This document shows, in pieces, positions 36,205 to 44,566 of a stretch of 64,000 bases of DNA; position 1 is the first letter of the stretch, and each line of letters starts with the position of its first letter. The stretch covers positions 124,001-188,000 of the forward strand of contig CALNXQ010000003.1 in assembly GCA_942490535.1 (NCBI GenBank). Reading direction: 5' to 3'. The stretch comes from JAEINY01 sp942490535 (GTDB lineage: Bacteria; Bacteroidota; Bacteroidia; Bacteroidales; Marinilabiliaceae). The notes under the pieces are model-generated. The model was not told the DNA's origin, did no database searches, and saw nothing but the letters and a program-made list of their open reading frames with translations. Position numbers and translations under genes: made by a program.

Positions 36205-36634
36205 AAGTCTTGTCCGACTGCTTCTTTAATTAATTGATTCAGACCTTCTCTCTGCTTAAAAAAAAAAAAACAGAAATACTATGTCTTCTGCTGACTTCTC
36301 AAAACCCTTAGCTGATCGTCTCCGATCAGTTTGTTACTTAATGCAACGCGTTATGAGATCTCTCGGGATAAGGTAACATACTTTCGTCACGTCCTACTTG
36401 ATTTACTCTAAGTGGTTACGGTTGACTTTTGGGCCTTCCCAATCCATAGCTCGGTTGCCCACCACTAGTAAGCCTTATATCAAGTTCCTGTCCGTTAAAA
36501 CGGTGACTTTGCTGATGGCTTCCTTCAGATTTGGAGTCGCCTCCAACACCCTTGCCAATTGCTAGTTCTTCCTGTCAACTCGGCGAACTCAAGAACTTCT
36601 CATCTTGATAGCATATTACCATGCCCGACATACT
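36205..36634 (-). ncRNA. 5' part of the group II intron ribozyme (domains I-III, estimated)
   Basis: Non-coding on both strands but dense in short inverted repeats, such as GTTCTTGAG near CTAGTTCTTCC and CTGATCG/CGATCAG. It includes the conserved-looking GGCAAGGGTGTTGGAGGCGA block. A run of twelve As on the plus strand lies near 36258-36269. The boundary with the exon is not defined. Confidence 0.6.
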
Positions 36635-36668
36635 AAAAAAAGGGCATCTCACTGATTGAGATACCCTT
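36635..36668 (-). terminator. Terminator of the GH20 gene, adjacent to the intron 5' end
   Basis: On the minus strand AAGGGTATCTCA pairs with TGAGATGCCCTT and is followed by Ts. The intron begins within a few bases of the T-run. Confidence 0.85.
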
Positions 36669-36694
36669 CCTCTATAGCATTGCCATTATATCCT

Positions 36695-38242
36695 TTACTT
36701 TTCCCAGGGAATCAATGGTGATTCATAAAACTTAACACCCATGGCTTTCAAACGTGGACCATGTTTGGCCAATCGTAATTTATACGATTCCCAGCTACGG
36801 TGCGAAGCCGGCGACCATCCAATCTCGGCATGCCCGATAATACGGGGAAACACCAAATAATCGATATCATCGACAGTCACCACAGTTTCTGTCCACAAGG
36901 GAGATTCCACCCCTAAAATGTTTTCTTTCGCAATCCCCTTTTCCAAGGTTGCAGGGTCCCAATTGTAAGCGGCATCCACTTCTATCAGTGCCGCCCAATC
37001 CAACCCAATGTGCGTGGTGGAGTCATATTTCATGTCCAGGTAAGTCTGCTTGGAAGGTGACATTAACACTTTCGCTCCTTTTTCAACGCCCATTAAGGCA
37101 TTTTCACCTTTCGCCCAATATTGAACGATGTCGTTAGCATCAATATCCGCGTGGGCAATTTCATCCCAGCCGATCATCACTTTGTTGTATTTCTTCACAA
37201 TGGCACGTGTACGATTAATAAAATACACATAATCATCTGCCTTAGTCACATGAGATTCATCTCCCCCAATGTGGATGTATGGGCCTTCTGTAATTTCAGC
37301 AATTTCGCGAATCACATCCTCCACAAACTGATAAGTTACCTCCTTACGGGTATCAAATGTGCTGAAACCGACTTCCGTACCGGTGTAAAGCTCAGCTTTC
37401 TTCTTAGCCCCATTGAGTTCCGGATAAGCAGTGTTCGCAGCGTTGGTATGACCCGGCATATCAATCTCGGGTACAATGGTGATGAATCGCTCCTTGGCAT
37501 ACTGCACAATCTCTTTGTACTGTTCCTGGGTATAAAAACCACCTTCACCACCACCTACTTGGGTGCTTCCACCAATGGTTGTCAGGTTAGGCCATGATTT
37601 GATTTCAATGCGCCAGCCCTGGTCATCGGTCAAGTGCAGGTGCAGCACATTCATTTTGTAAGCCGCCATCTGATCAATAAAGCGCTTCACCACATCCACG
37701 CCAAAGAAGTGACGCGAAACATCCAACATGGACCCGCGGTAACTGTATTCAGGATAATCAGTAATCGAACCGGATGCCAGAAGCCAGACCTTTTGCTCTT
37801 CACCGCCTTTTTGAATAATCTGAGCCAGAGTTTGAATGCCCATAAACACACCAGCAGCCTGGTTGGCTTGCAGGGTCACTAACTGTTCTGCAATCGTCAA
37901 CAAATATCCTTCTTCGCCCAATTGGTCATTCGCTGCATCCAGAGATAAGTAAAACCCTTTAGCAGGCTTTTGAGCCACTACCTCAACCGGCAGTTTCAAA
38001 CCGGTAATGGTAGCCACCTGCTCTACTAAAAGATTTGCAGTAGCCTGTAGTTGTTCAGATCCCTCCTGCACATAAATCACAGTGGCTTCATTCATTTGAA
38101 AAGAACTCCCGGTAGCCGTGACTTCAACTGGCACAGGAATCAGACTCACCTTGGACAAATCAGCCGGAATGGGCTTCGTACACGACACAGAGAATTGCAT
38201 CATCACACCAGTCATTAACGCTAATAATACGTTTTTCTTCAT
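36695..38242 (-). CDS. Beta-N-acetylhexosaminidase, GH20 lipoprotein
   Basis: 515 residues. The signal peptide ends in a lipobox with Cys21 (SVSCTK), so the protein is probably lipid-anchored. A GH20b N-terminal domain lies at about 30-160. The catalytic barrel contains YRGSMLDVSRHFF, HLHLTDDQGWRIEI and the catalytic pair Asp328-Glu329 in HIGGDES. It removes terminal GlcNAc or GalNAc from glycans. It is monocistronic, with its own -7 box and a terminator directly behind it. Confidence 0.94.
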   Translation of the reverse strand: MKKNVLLALMTGVMMQFSVSCTKPIPADLSKVSLIPVPVEVTATGSSFQMNEATVIYVQEGSEQLQATANLLVEQVATITGLKLPVEVVAQKPAKGFYLSLDAANDQLGEEGYLLTIAEQLVTLQANQAAGVFMGIQTLAQIIQKGGEEQKVWLLASGSITDYPEYSYRGSMLDVSRHFFGVDVVKRFIDQMAAYKMNVLHLHLTDDQGWRIEIKSWPNLTTIGGSTQVGGGEGGFYTQEQYKEIVQYAKERFITIVPEIDMPGHTNAANTAYPELNGAKKKAELYTGTEVGFSTFDTRKEVTYQFVEDVIREIAEITEGPYIHIGGDESHVTKADDYVYFINRTRAIVKKYNKVMIGWDEIAHADIDANDIVQYWAKGENALMGVEKGAKVLMSPSKQTYLDMKYDSTTHIGLDWAALIEVDAAYNWDPATLEKGIAKENILGVESPLWTETVVTVDDIDYLVFPRIIGHAEIGWSPASHRSWESYKLRLAKHGPRLKAMGVKFYESPLIPWEK

Positions 38243-38319
38243 CTTAATAATTGTAGTTTAATGGTTTTAGAGCGCATAAGCACCATCATCATAAGGAATC
38301 AAGTCTTACACTTAGCTTC

Positions 38320-38327
38320 CAAATATA
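38320..38327 (-). promoter_or_regulatory. -7 box of the GH20 gene
   Basis: The minus strand reads TATATTTG, 78 bases upstream of the start codon. The -33 position carries only ATTT. Confidence 0.5.
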
Positions 38328-38612
38328 CAAAACTCAAAGGAAATATAAATGAATCCGGCGCTATTCGTAACTATTAGTAAGTGAATATTGGGGGGACGTT
38401 TTCCCCAATGTCTGCCATTTAAAAGCTGACTATCCATGAAACAGATACTTCGCTACAGAAAGATCGCTGTATCCCACACATACAGTGCTACTAACAATGT
38501 TCGTTACATTAACACTTGCACATACCTTATGAATGACTATCCTAATTTAAAGGTTTTCATGGATATTTAAATTATTATTGTAATTCGTTCTACTAATCAC
38601 TCAATACTCGTT
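38328..38612. other. Divergent intergenic region between GH20 and tag
   Basis: Contains a small hairpin ATTGGGG/CCCCAAT at 38387-38409. No gene or strong rightward promoter was recognised. Confidence 0.4.
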
Positions 38613-39206
38613 ATGACACAACGCTGCGAATGGTGCCTTAAAGATGACCTATACATCCACTATCACGACCAGGAATGGGGCTTGCCCGTTCATGATGATC
38701 GTATTTTATTTGAATTCCTGATATTGGAAGGCGTTCAGGCCGGTTTGAGCTGGCATACCATACTCAAAAAAAGAGAAAATTACCGCTTGGCTTATGATGG
38801 GTTTGATCCGGAGAAAGTAGCCCGCTACGACAATGAGCAAATGAATCTGTTGCTGCAAAACAGTGGTCTCATCCGTAACCGCCTTAAAATAGCGGCCAGT
38901 GTCAATAACGCACGGCGTTTTCTGGAGGTACAACAGAAGTTTGGCAGTTTTAACCAGTACATCTGGGGCTTTGTAGATCATCAGCCCATCGTGAATCAGT
39001 TTGAACACATGAGCGAGATTCCGGCTACCACCCCCCTCTCGGATCAATTGAGTAAAGACCTCAAAAAAAGGGGATTTAAATTTGTTGGCTCCACCATCAT
39101 TTATGCCCACATGCAAGCCACTGGCATGGTCAATGATCATCTGGTCTCCTGTTTCAGGCATGCGGAAGTCCAGCAGCCCCAACCTGGACGAGCCAGAACC
39201 AAATGA
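38613..39206 (+). CDS. tag: DNA-3-methyladenine glycosylase I
   Basis: 197 residues. Zinc ligands are visible as the early Cys in QRCEWC, the His in YHDQEWG and the C-terminal His and Cys in NDHLVSCFRH. The DNA-binding HhH-like helix lies around EGVQAGLSWHTILKKRE. It excises 3-methyladenine from alkylated DNA. The last nine residues (PQPGRARTK) are encoded by a dispersed repeat that starts at about 39181 rather than by the conserved gene. Confidence 0.95.
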   Translation: MTQRCEWCLKDDLYIHYHDQEWGLPVHDDRILFEFLILEGVQAGLSWHTILKKRENYRLAYDGFDPEKVARYDNEQMNLLLQNSGLIRNRLKIAASVNNARRFLEVQQKFGSFNQYIWGFVDHQPIVNQFEHMSEIPATTPLSDQLSKDLKKRGFKFVGSTIIYAHMQATGMVNDHLVSCFRHAEVQQPQPGRARTK

Positions 39207-39244
39207 TGAATATGAATCAACAAATGATGAACGCCGAATTCTTA
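39181..39244 (+). repeat. Dispersed 64-base repeat, copy 1
   Basis: Aligned without gaps to 46278-46341, 52 of 64 bases match. It begins inside the 3' end of tag. A frame through both copies gives similar peptides (PDE-x-EPN...RIL), suggesting a once-coding or protein-like remnant. Confidence 0.65.
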
Positions 39245-39399
39245 AATCAGAAATCGTTAATCAATAGTCATCATTCCAATAAGTCCAAAAACAATATCCT
39301 GCCAAATAATACAAGAATTTCAGCAGTAAGACACGAAGAGCTCAATGAACACAAGAATAACAAACGTCGATAACGCGCATTAAAAAGACATTTATAGCA

Positions 39400-40044
39400 A
39401 TGAAACACATACTTTTTTTGGCCAGCTTCCTGGGCCTTTCCGCCGCTACTTTTGCTCAAATTAACGCCACAACAGAAAGTGGCCGATCAGTCATTCTCTA
39501 CGAAAATGGCAAGTGGCAATATGCCCCTGTCGCCACCGAAAAATCCAATACACCGTTGACGGCACCCGTCTCTGCAGCTGTCACCATCAATGAGGAAATC
39601 GTGGCGTCATCTGGTAGTGTCCAAATAGTTGATGACGTGAGCAAGAAATTAGCCCGCTTCTTTGGTGAAGAAAAAGGCAAGATAAAGTGCTCGGCCAAAT
39701 GCACAAACAGCAAAGGAAAAGTGAGCTTAAGCTTCGAATTACTGGTGCCGGTAGGGGATGCGAACCGTTATTTCGGGTATTCCCTTCAGGATCGAAACAT
39801 CAGTATTCAACTGGAAGATGGAACCGCTATCACAACGGTTATTAGTGAAAATGCCACACAGAAATTCATGGATAAGTATAACATCTCCTACTTTGAAGGC
39901 ACCTGCATACTCACCAAAGAGCAATTATTGCAGCTCCTTAAAACGCCGGCAGTTCAGATGAGTATTGATTGGAAGAAAACAGAAGAAACCTATCAGCTAA
40001 GCAGCCGATCTGTATTTCAGAATATGATTACTGAAGTGCTATAA
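39400..40044 (+). CDS. Secreted hypothetical protein
   Basis: 214 residues with a cleavable signal peptide (residues 1-19, ending TFAQ). The N-terminal TTESGRSVILYENGKWQY segment resembles a short motif common at the start of Bacteroidota secreted proteins. The rest is a beta-rich region with no recognised domain; two Cys in KCSAKC may pair or bind metal. It stands alone, with a terminator about 95 bases behind. The function is unknown. Confidence 0.85.
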   Translation: MKHILFLASFLGLSAATFAQINATTESGRSVILYENGKWQYAPVATEKSNTPLTAPVSAAVTINEEIVASSGSVQIVDDVSKKLARFFGEEKGKIKCSAKCTNSKGKVSLSFELLVPVGDANRYFGYSLQDRNISIQLEDGTAITTVISENATQKFMDKYNISYFEGTCILTKEQLLQLLKTPAVQMSIDWKKTEETYQLSSRSVFQNMITEVL

Positions 40045-40137
40045 TTAGTGCCACTACCCGAGAATGACATGCCGGGCTTTCCATTCAAGTTATCATGACT
40101 ACATCTTAACTTATCATATTTACGGTACAGCACCTAT

Positions 40138-40168
40138 AAAAAACGGCCATCAAATGATGGCCGTTTTT
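40138..40168. terminator. Bidirectional terminator between the secreted protein and fumarase genes
   Basis: AAAACGGCCATCA pairs with TGATGGCCGTTTT, flanked by A- and T-runs on both sides. It serves two convergent genes. Confidence 0.85.
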
Positions 40169-40186
40169 ATATACTTAGTTCCTAAA

Positions 40187-41791
40187 TTACAACTTCTCGA
40201 AAAAGTCATTCCCCTTATCATCCACAATGATAAAAGCCGGGAAGTTTTCAATGCGGATTTTACGTACGGCTTCCATTCCTAACTCTTCAAAATCGACTAC
40301 TTCAACCGATTTGATGCTGTTCTTAGCAAGGATAGCTGCTGGTCCGCCAATGGATCCTAAATAAAAGCCACCATTGTTCTTACAAGCATCCGTCACTGCT
40401 TTAGAACGATTGCCTTTGGCAACCATAATCATAGAACCCCCATGTTTCTGGAACATGTCCACATACGAATCCATCCGACCGGCCGTGGTTGGCCCAAAAC
40501 TACCGGACGCCATGCCTTTCGGCGTTTTAGCTGGTCCGGCATAATAAACCGGGTGATTCTTAAAGTACTCCGGCATTGGCTTGCCTTCATCCAACATTTG
40601 TTTGATTTGGGCATGGGCAATGTCACGCGCCACAATCAAAGTACCACGCAAGTTCAGGCGGGTCTTAATGGGATATTTCGACAGTTCCTTCAATACCTCA
40701 TCCATGGGGCGATCCAAGTCAATATCCACAGCCGGTGCCATGTGCGGTGCCTCCTTGGGTACAAAACGAGATGGTTCTTTCTCCAGGGCTTCCACAAAAA
40801 TACCTTCTTCAGTAATTTTCGCCTTGATGTTACGGTCAGCACTACAGCTCACACCCATGCCCACCGGACACGAGGCAGCATGACGTGGTAAACGAATGAC
40901 ACGCACATCGTGTACAAAATACTTACCCCCAAACTGGGCCCCGATTGTACTCTCCTGACAAATTTTCTGCACTTTAGCTTCCCACTCCAAATCACGGAAT
41001 GCCTGACCACCTTCATTGCCTTCGGTTGGTAAATGATCAAAATAACCAGCCGATGCTTTTTTCACAGCGGCTAAAGTAGCTTCTGCTGAAGTACCACCAA
41101 TCACCAGTGCTAAATGGTAAGGCGGACAAGCCGAAGTACCCAGATCCTTGATTTTATCTTGTACAAATTTGGTCAGATTTTCTTCAGTCAATAAAGCTTT
41201 TGTTTGCTGATACAGGAAGGTCTTATTACCGGATCCACCCCCTTTGGTCATGAACAAAAACTCATATGCATTACCTTGCTCCGCATAAATATCAATTTGC
41301 GCCGGTAAATTACTGCCTGTATTTTTCTCTTCAAACATACTGAAAGGCACCACCTGCGAATAGCGTAAATTGCGATCGCGATAGGTCTCAAAAACACCTT
41401 TTGACAGATGTTCGGCGTCATTGGCCCCCGTATACACATTTTCCCCTTTCTTCGCCATCACGATGGCCGTTCCGGTATCCTGACACGTTGGCAACTCCCC
41501 TTCAGCCGTCACCACCTGGTTCATCAGCATCGTATGGGCTACAAAACGATCGTTGTCGGACGCTTCCGGATCTTTCAGAATATCTGCTAACTTTTGTAAA
41601 TGAGTCGGACGTAAATAAAAAGAAACATCAGCAAACGCCTCTTTAGCCAGCAGCTCCAGTCCCTTTGGATCCACTTTTAATAACTTACGACCATCTACCT
41701 CTATAGTCGATACATAATCTTTCGTCAACAAACGATACGGAGTAGTATCTTTCTGTATTGGAAATGGTTTTTGGTATTTAAAATCAGCCAT
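40187..41791 (-). CDS. fumA: Fumarate hydratase, class I (iron-sulfur)
   Basis: 534 residues. An N-terminal iron-sulfur lyase alpha region contains QDTGTAIVMAKKGE and GGGSGNKTFLYQQTKALL; cluster-ligand Cys candidates lie in TCQDTG, ICQESTIG and CPVGMG. A C-terminal beta domain contains the TTAGRMDSYVD motif. It interconverts fumarate and malate; the oxygen-sensitive [4Fe-4S] enzyme suits an anaerobic or microaerobic lifestyle. It is monocistronic, with a hairpin at the start of the leader. Confidence 0.95.
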   Translation of the reverse strand: MADFKYQKPFPIQKDTTPYRLLTKDYVSTIEVDGRKLLKVDPKGLELLAKEAFADVSFYLRPTHLQKLADILKDPEASDNDRFVAHTMLMNQVVTAEGELPTCQDTGTAIVMAKKGENVYTGANDAEHLSKGVFETYRDRNLRYSQVVPFSMFEEKNTGSNLPAQIDIYAEQGNAYEFLFMTKGGGSGNKTFLYQQTKALLTEENLTKFVQDKIKDLGTSACPPYHLALVIGGTSAEATLAAVKKASAGYFDHLPTEGNEGGQAFRDLEWEAKVQKICQESTIGAQFGGKYFVHDVRVIRLPRHAASCPVGMGVSCSADRNIKAKITEEGIFVEALEKEPSRFVPKEAPHMAPAVDIDLDRPMDEVLKELSKYPIKTRLNLRGTLIVARDIAHAQIKQMLDEGKPMPEYFKNHPVYYAGPAKTPKGMASGSFGPTTAGRMDSYVDMFQKHGGSMIMVAKGNRSKAVTDACKNNGGFYLGSIGGPAAILAKNSIKSVEVVDFEELGMEAVRKIRIENFPAFIIVDDKGNDFFEKL

Positions 41792-41823
41792 AACGTAAAT
41801 TTATTTAGAGCATCAAAACAATT

Positions 41824-41848
41824 CTTGCTGTTATCCTAGAACAGCAAG
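41824..41848. promoter_or_regulatory. Leader hairpin of the fumarase gene
   Basis: CTTGCTGTT pairs with AACAGCAAG. It lies directly downstream (leftwards) of the -7 box at 41857, so it would form the 5' end of the mRNA, a place where hairpins often protect against decay. Confidence 0.45.
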
Positions 41849-41856
41849 GAGTCTCG

Positions 41857-41864
41857 CAAAATTA
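41857..41864 (-). promoter_or_regulatory. -7 box of the fumarase gene
   Basis: The minus strand reads TAATTTTG, matching TAnnTTTG. No -33 element is clear. Confidence 0.5.
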
Positions 41865-41973
41865 GAGATATTTATCACTAATTAGAAAAAAACGGTAAGA
41901 AATGAGATCAATAAAACGTTAAAAATATTAAAGCGAAGGGATTGCTCTCAATTCTTTCTATATTAGTGAAACG

Positions 41974-42381
41974 ATGAAGTGGCAAACGGCAAAAATAGGC
42001 ATCTTCACAATGATCCCCCTGTTCCTGCTTCTCCCCTTTAGTTATCATTCCAGATTGTTAATCACTGGAAGTATTACCGAAGGGGTAGTGACGGGGCAGC
42101 GCTCAGTGCTTCTGAATGAGTTTTTTTCCGATGTAGCCACGTACGCCGAGATTACCTTTGAAACGGATAAGGGCCTCTTTGTTTTTTATGGTCCGGATAA
42201 CTATACGCTGGAAAAAGGAACCGTGGTTTCGGTTATTTACAGTCCAGAAAATCCCACCAAATGCAGCCTCTACCATTGGTTTGCCCTATACATGAATCCC
42301 TTGCTCATTCTTACTTTTATCCTGGAATTACTGTTGTTCATCGGCTATTGGTACCTGAACTACGAACTGAAAAATAAATGA
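41974..42381 (+). CDS. DUF3592-like membrane protein
   Basis: 135 residues with two membrane helices (about 8-22 and 107-128) around a beta-rich loop containing YAEITFETDKGLFVF and VVSVIYSPENPTKC, the pattern of DUF3592 proteins. The function is unknown. It stands alone. Confidence 0.75.
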   Translation: MKWQTAKIGIFTMIPLFLLLPFSYHSRLLITGSITEGVVTGQRSVLLNEFFSDVATYAEITFETDKGLFVFYGPDNYTLEKGTVVSVIYSPENPTKCSLYHWFALYMNPLLILTFILELLLFIGYWYLNYELKNK

Positions 42382-43016
42382 TTCATGCGAATCAAGGGTT
42401 GAATATTTCCATTTCTTTTGATCTTGTTATGTAATTAAGGCAGACAGCTTTGATAACACAAAGCATGAGGCAGCGCGGCAAATAATTTTGGTTCTACCGG
42501 GAGATGAGTATTTATTATTGATACTTGAACGCCCCAGTAATTCTTTCTTTCATTGTGTAGCATCGTCGCTATTTACCGGTGTTTATCCCGCCCTGCTGGA
42601 GTTATTGTTAGTCGATCTTTATAGGATCAACTCCAACATGAAAAGGCTCTTCATTCTTAGATATGGACTCTTCAATATCACTCACCACGAAGAGGTGATC
42701 CAATAATAGCCGCGGGTGATACCCCGTGGATGATGTTAGGATAATAGCACAACCCGGAATCGGGTTGAATTCTATTTGAACTGGCATAAATCGATCCATT
42801 TTCCGGATGAACCACAATATGATTTTGCTTACGTCAAATTCCGAGCAGCGGATAAGGCATTGTAGAATACGTTGTTGAAAATAGCCTATTTTCCCTTTAG
42901 GGGATATAGAATTGTTGACCGGACTTTCGTGTAGAGGTATATGTTTTTTCAAGTGCCAATGAGTTAGAGGCTATCTTATTGGTAAACAAATAGCCCACCA
43001 GGACACATTTGTAAAA
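42382..43016. other. 635-base intergenic region with REP-like sequence
   Basis: No convincing gene. The part 42663-42770 contains an inverted copy of a degenerate palindromic element that also occurs at 46361-46560 and 47570-47640. Confidence 0.5.
42663..42770 (-). repeat. REP-like palindromic element, copy 1
   Basis: On the minus strand it holds the hairpin AACCCGATTCCGGGTT, then ATCACCCGCGGCTATTA, then a CACC-TCTTCG-TGGTG hairpin. The same order of motifs, diverged, is seen in copies 2 and 3. Confidence 0.55.
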
Positions 43017-43047
43017 TTTGCTAATCAAAAGAGATTATATATCTTTC
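43017..43047 (+). promoter_or_regulatory. Promoter of the AGCS symporter gene
   Basis: TTTG (43017-43020), 19 bases and TATCTTTC (43040-43047), one base off the TAnnTTTG consensus. Transcription would start at or next to the ATG at 43052, implying a leaderless or nearly leaderless mRNA. Confidence 0.55.
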
Positions 43048-43051
43048 CTGT

Positions 43052-44428
43052 ATGGAACAGATCGAAAAAGCAATTATCAGTTTTAGTGACTATATCTGGG
43101 GAACCCCCTTATTAATTCTGCTTCTGGGAGGTGGTTTATTCTTTATGATATACAGCCGACTCATGCCTTTCCGTTATTTTGGGCATGCCATTGATATTCT
43201 GCGAGGCAGGTATGATAATCCGGACGAAGCCGGTCAGATCAACCATTTCCAGGCCTTATCCACAGCCCTGGCGGCTACCATAGGTATGGGCAATATCAGT
43301 GGTGTGGCAGTGGCCATTACAACAGGCGGGCCGGGTGCTATCTTCTGGATGTGGGTAAGTGCTTTTTTTGGCGTCTCCACCAAATTTTTTACCTGTACAC
43401 TAGCGGTCATGTTTCGCGGTAAAGATGATCAGGGGGAAGTTCAGGGTGGCCCTATGTATATCATCACCGAAGGACTGGGCCAGAAATGGAAACCCATGGC
43501 CATCTTTTTTGCCGTGACAGCCATGGTGGCAGTGTTTCCGGTTTTTCAAAGTAATCAGCTCACCCAGGTGTTCAGAGATGTGGTATTGGCCCCCAATGGG
43601 GTGGAGACAGGTTTTACAAGCGATTTAATTACCGGCCTCATCATTGCCGCGGTCATGGCCCTGGTTATTTTTGGAGGTATCCAACGCATTGGTAAGGTCA
43701 CCTCAAAGATTGTTCCCCTGATGGTGGTCATTTACATGCTGGTGGTACTTTTCATAATCTTTTCCCATCCCCATCGCCTATGGGATGCCATCTCGCTTAT
43801 TTTCACCGATGCCTTCAGTGCCGATGCGGTGTTGGGAGGCGCTATCGGAACCATTATTATTACAGGGATCAAACGGGCTGCTTTTTCCAATGAAGCAGGT
43901 ATTGGGACAGCCCCTTTAGCCCATGGTGCTGCTAAAACCAATGAACCGGTACGCGAGGGGCTGGTGGCAATGCTGGGCCCCATTATTGATACCCTGGTGG
44001 TGTGCACCATGACTGCCCTGGCTATTCTGGTGACCGATGTTTGGATAAATGGGAATTCAGATGGTATAACGCTCACTGCGGAAGCTTTTGAAATAGCTAT
44101 TCCCACCTATGGCCCCTACATCCTAATCCTGTGCGTTATCTTCTTTGCCCTTTCCACCTTATTCGCTTTTCCATACTACGGCAACAAATGTGCAGTGTAT
44201 CTATTCGGCACCAAATCAAAAAACATCTATAATAGCCTGAGCGTGGTCAGTGCAGTGATAGCTGCCGTCGTTTCCATCGACATTGTCATTGGCTTTATCG
44301 ATTCCGCCTATGCACTGATGGCTTTCCCAAATATGTTAGCGGCTATCCTACTGGCCCCACATGTTAAACGTGCCACGGTGGATTATTTCCAACGGCTTAA
44401 ACAAGGTAAAACCGCCAATCAGAAATAA
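43052..44428 (+). CDS. Alanine/glycine:cation symporter family protein (AGCS)
   Basis: 458 residues with ten or more membrane helices. Family segments include MGNISGVAVAITTGGPGAIF, FWMWVSAFFGVSTKF and AHGAAKTNEPVREGLVAMLG. AGCS carriers take up D- or L-alanine or glycine with Na+ or H+. No regulatory partner is adjacent. The start ATG fits the family N-terminus (a short amphipathic helix before the first membrane segment). Confidence 0.94.
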   Translation: MEQIEKAIISFSDYIWGTPLLILLLGGGLFFMIYSRLMPFRYFGHAIDILRGRYDNPDEAGQINHFQALSTALAATIGMGNISGVAVAITTGGPGAIFWMWVSAFFGVSTKFFTCTLAVMFRGKDDQGEVQGGPMYIITEGLGQKWKPMAIFFAVTAMVAVFPVFQSNQLTQVFRDVVLAPNGVETGFTSDLITGLIIAAVMALVIFGGIQRIGKVTSKIVPLMVVIYMLVVLFIIFSHPHRLWDAISLIFTDAFSADAVLGGAIGTIIITGIKRAAFSNEAGIGTAPLAHGAAKTNEPVREGLVAMLGPIIDTLVVCTMTALAILVTDVWINGNSDGITLTAEAFEIAIPTYGPYILILCVIFFALSTLFAFPYYGNKCAVYLFGTKSKNIYNSLSVVSAVIAAVVSIDIVIGFIDSAYALMAFPNMLAAILLAPHVKRATVDYFQRLKQGKTANQK

Positions 44429-44499
44429 GAGGCTCCAGGGGATAGGCAGAAGTGTTATTTTTCAATCATTTAGAACCGATAATTAGACTTTTATTGGAC

Positions 44500-44507
44500 T
44501 AAATTTG
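44500..44507 (+). promoter_or_regulatory. -7 box of the GIN-domain gene
   Basis: TAAATTTG matches TAnnTTTG, 59 bases upstream of the start. Confidence 0.45.
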
Positions 44508-44566
44508 ATAATAAGTGTAACTTGAAAAACACTCAAGCGTCCTATTACTATATGATTTAAAAATCC

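Larger units (their letters stand above)
32954..36634 (-). mobile_element. Group II intron, interrupted by an insertion sequence
   Basis: Read on the minus strand. The 5' ribozyme part (about 36634-36205) includes an AGGGTGTTGGAGGCGA segment like that of domain I in bacterial introns. A maturase gene follows in domain IV. A compact domain V hairpin with a GAGA loop lies at 34750-34779. A domain VI-like hairpin (GGGGG-AGTAAT-CCCCC then CTACTCGAT) lies at about 32954-32984. Domains V and VI are separated by the IS at 32994-34742; without it and one target duplication the intron would be near 1.9 kb. The exact ends are estimates: no GUGYG 5' consensus is obvious. The 5' end lies within a few bases of the terminator of the GH20 gene. 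Confidence 0.8.

Noticed and set aside
39082..39267. Frame overlapping the end of tag
   Set aside because: It is out of frame with tag and open only because of the dispersed repeat; no start signal.
42608..42952. Leftward 114-codon frame in the 42.4-43 kb gap
   Set aside because: It coincides with REP-like repeat sequence, and its peptide resembles a translation of that repeat.
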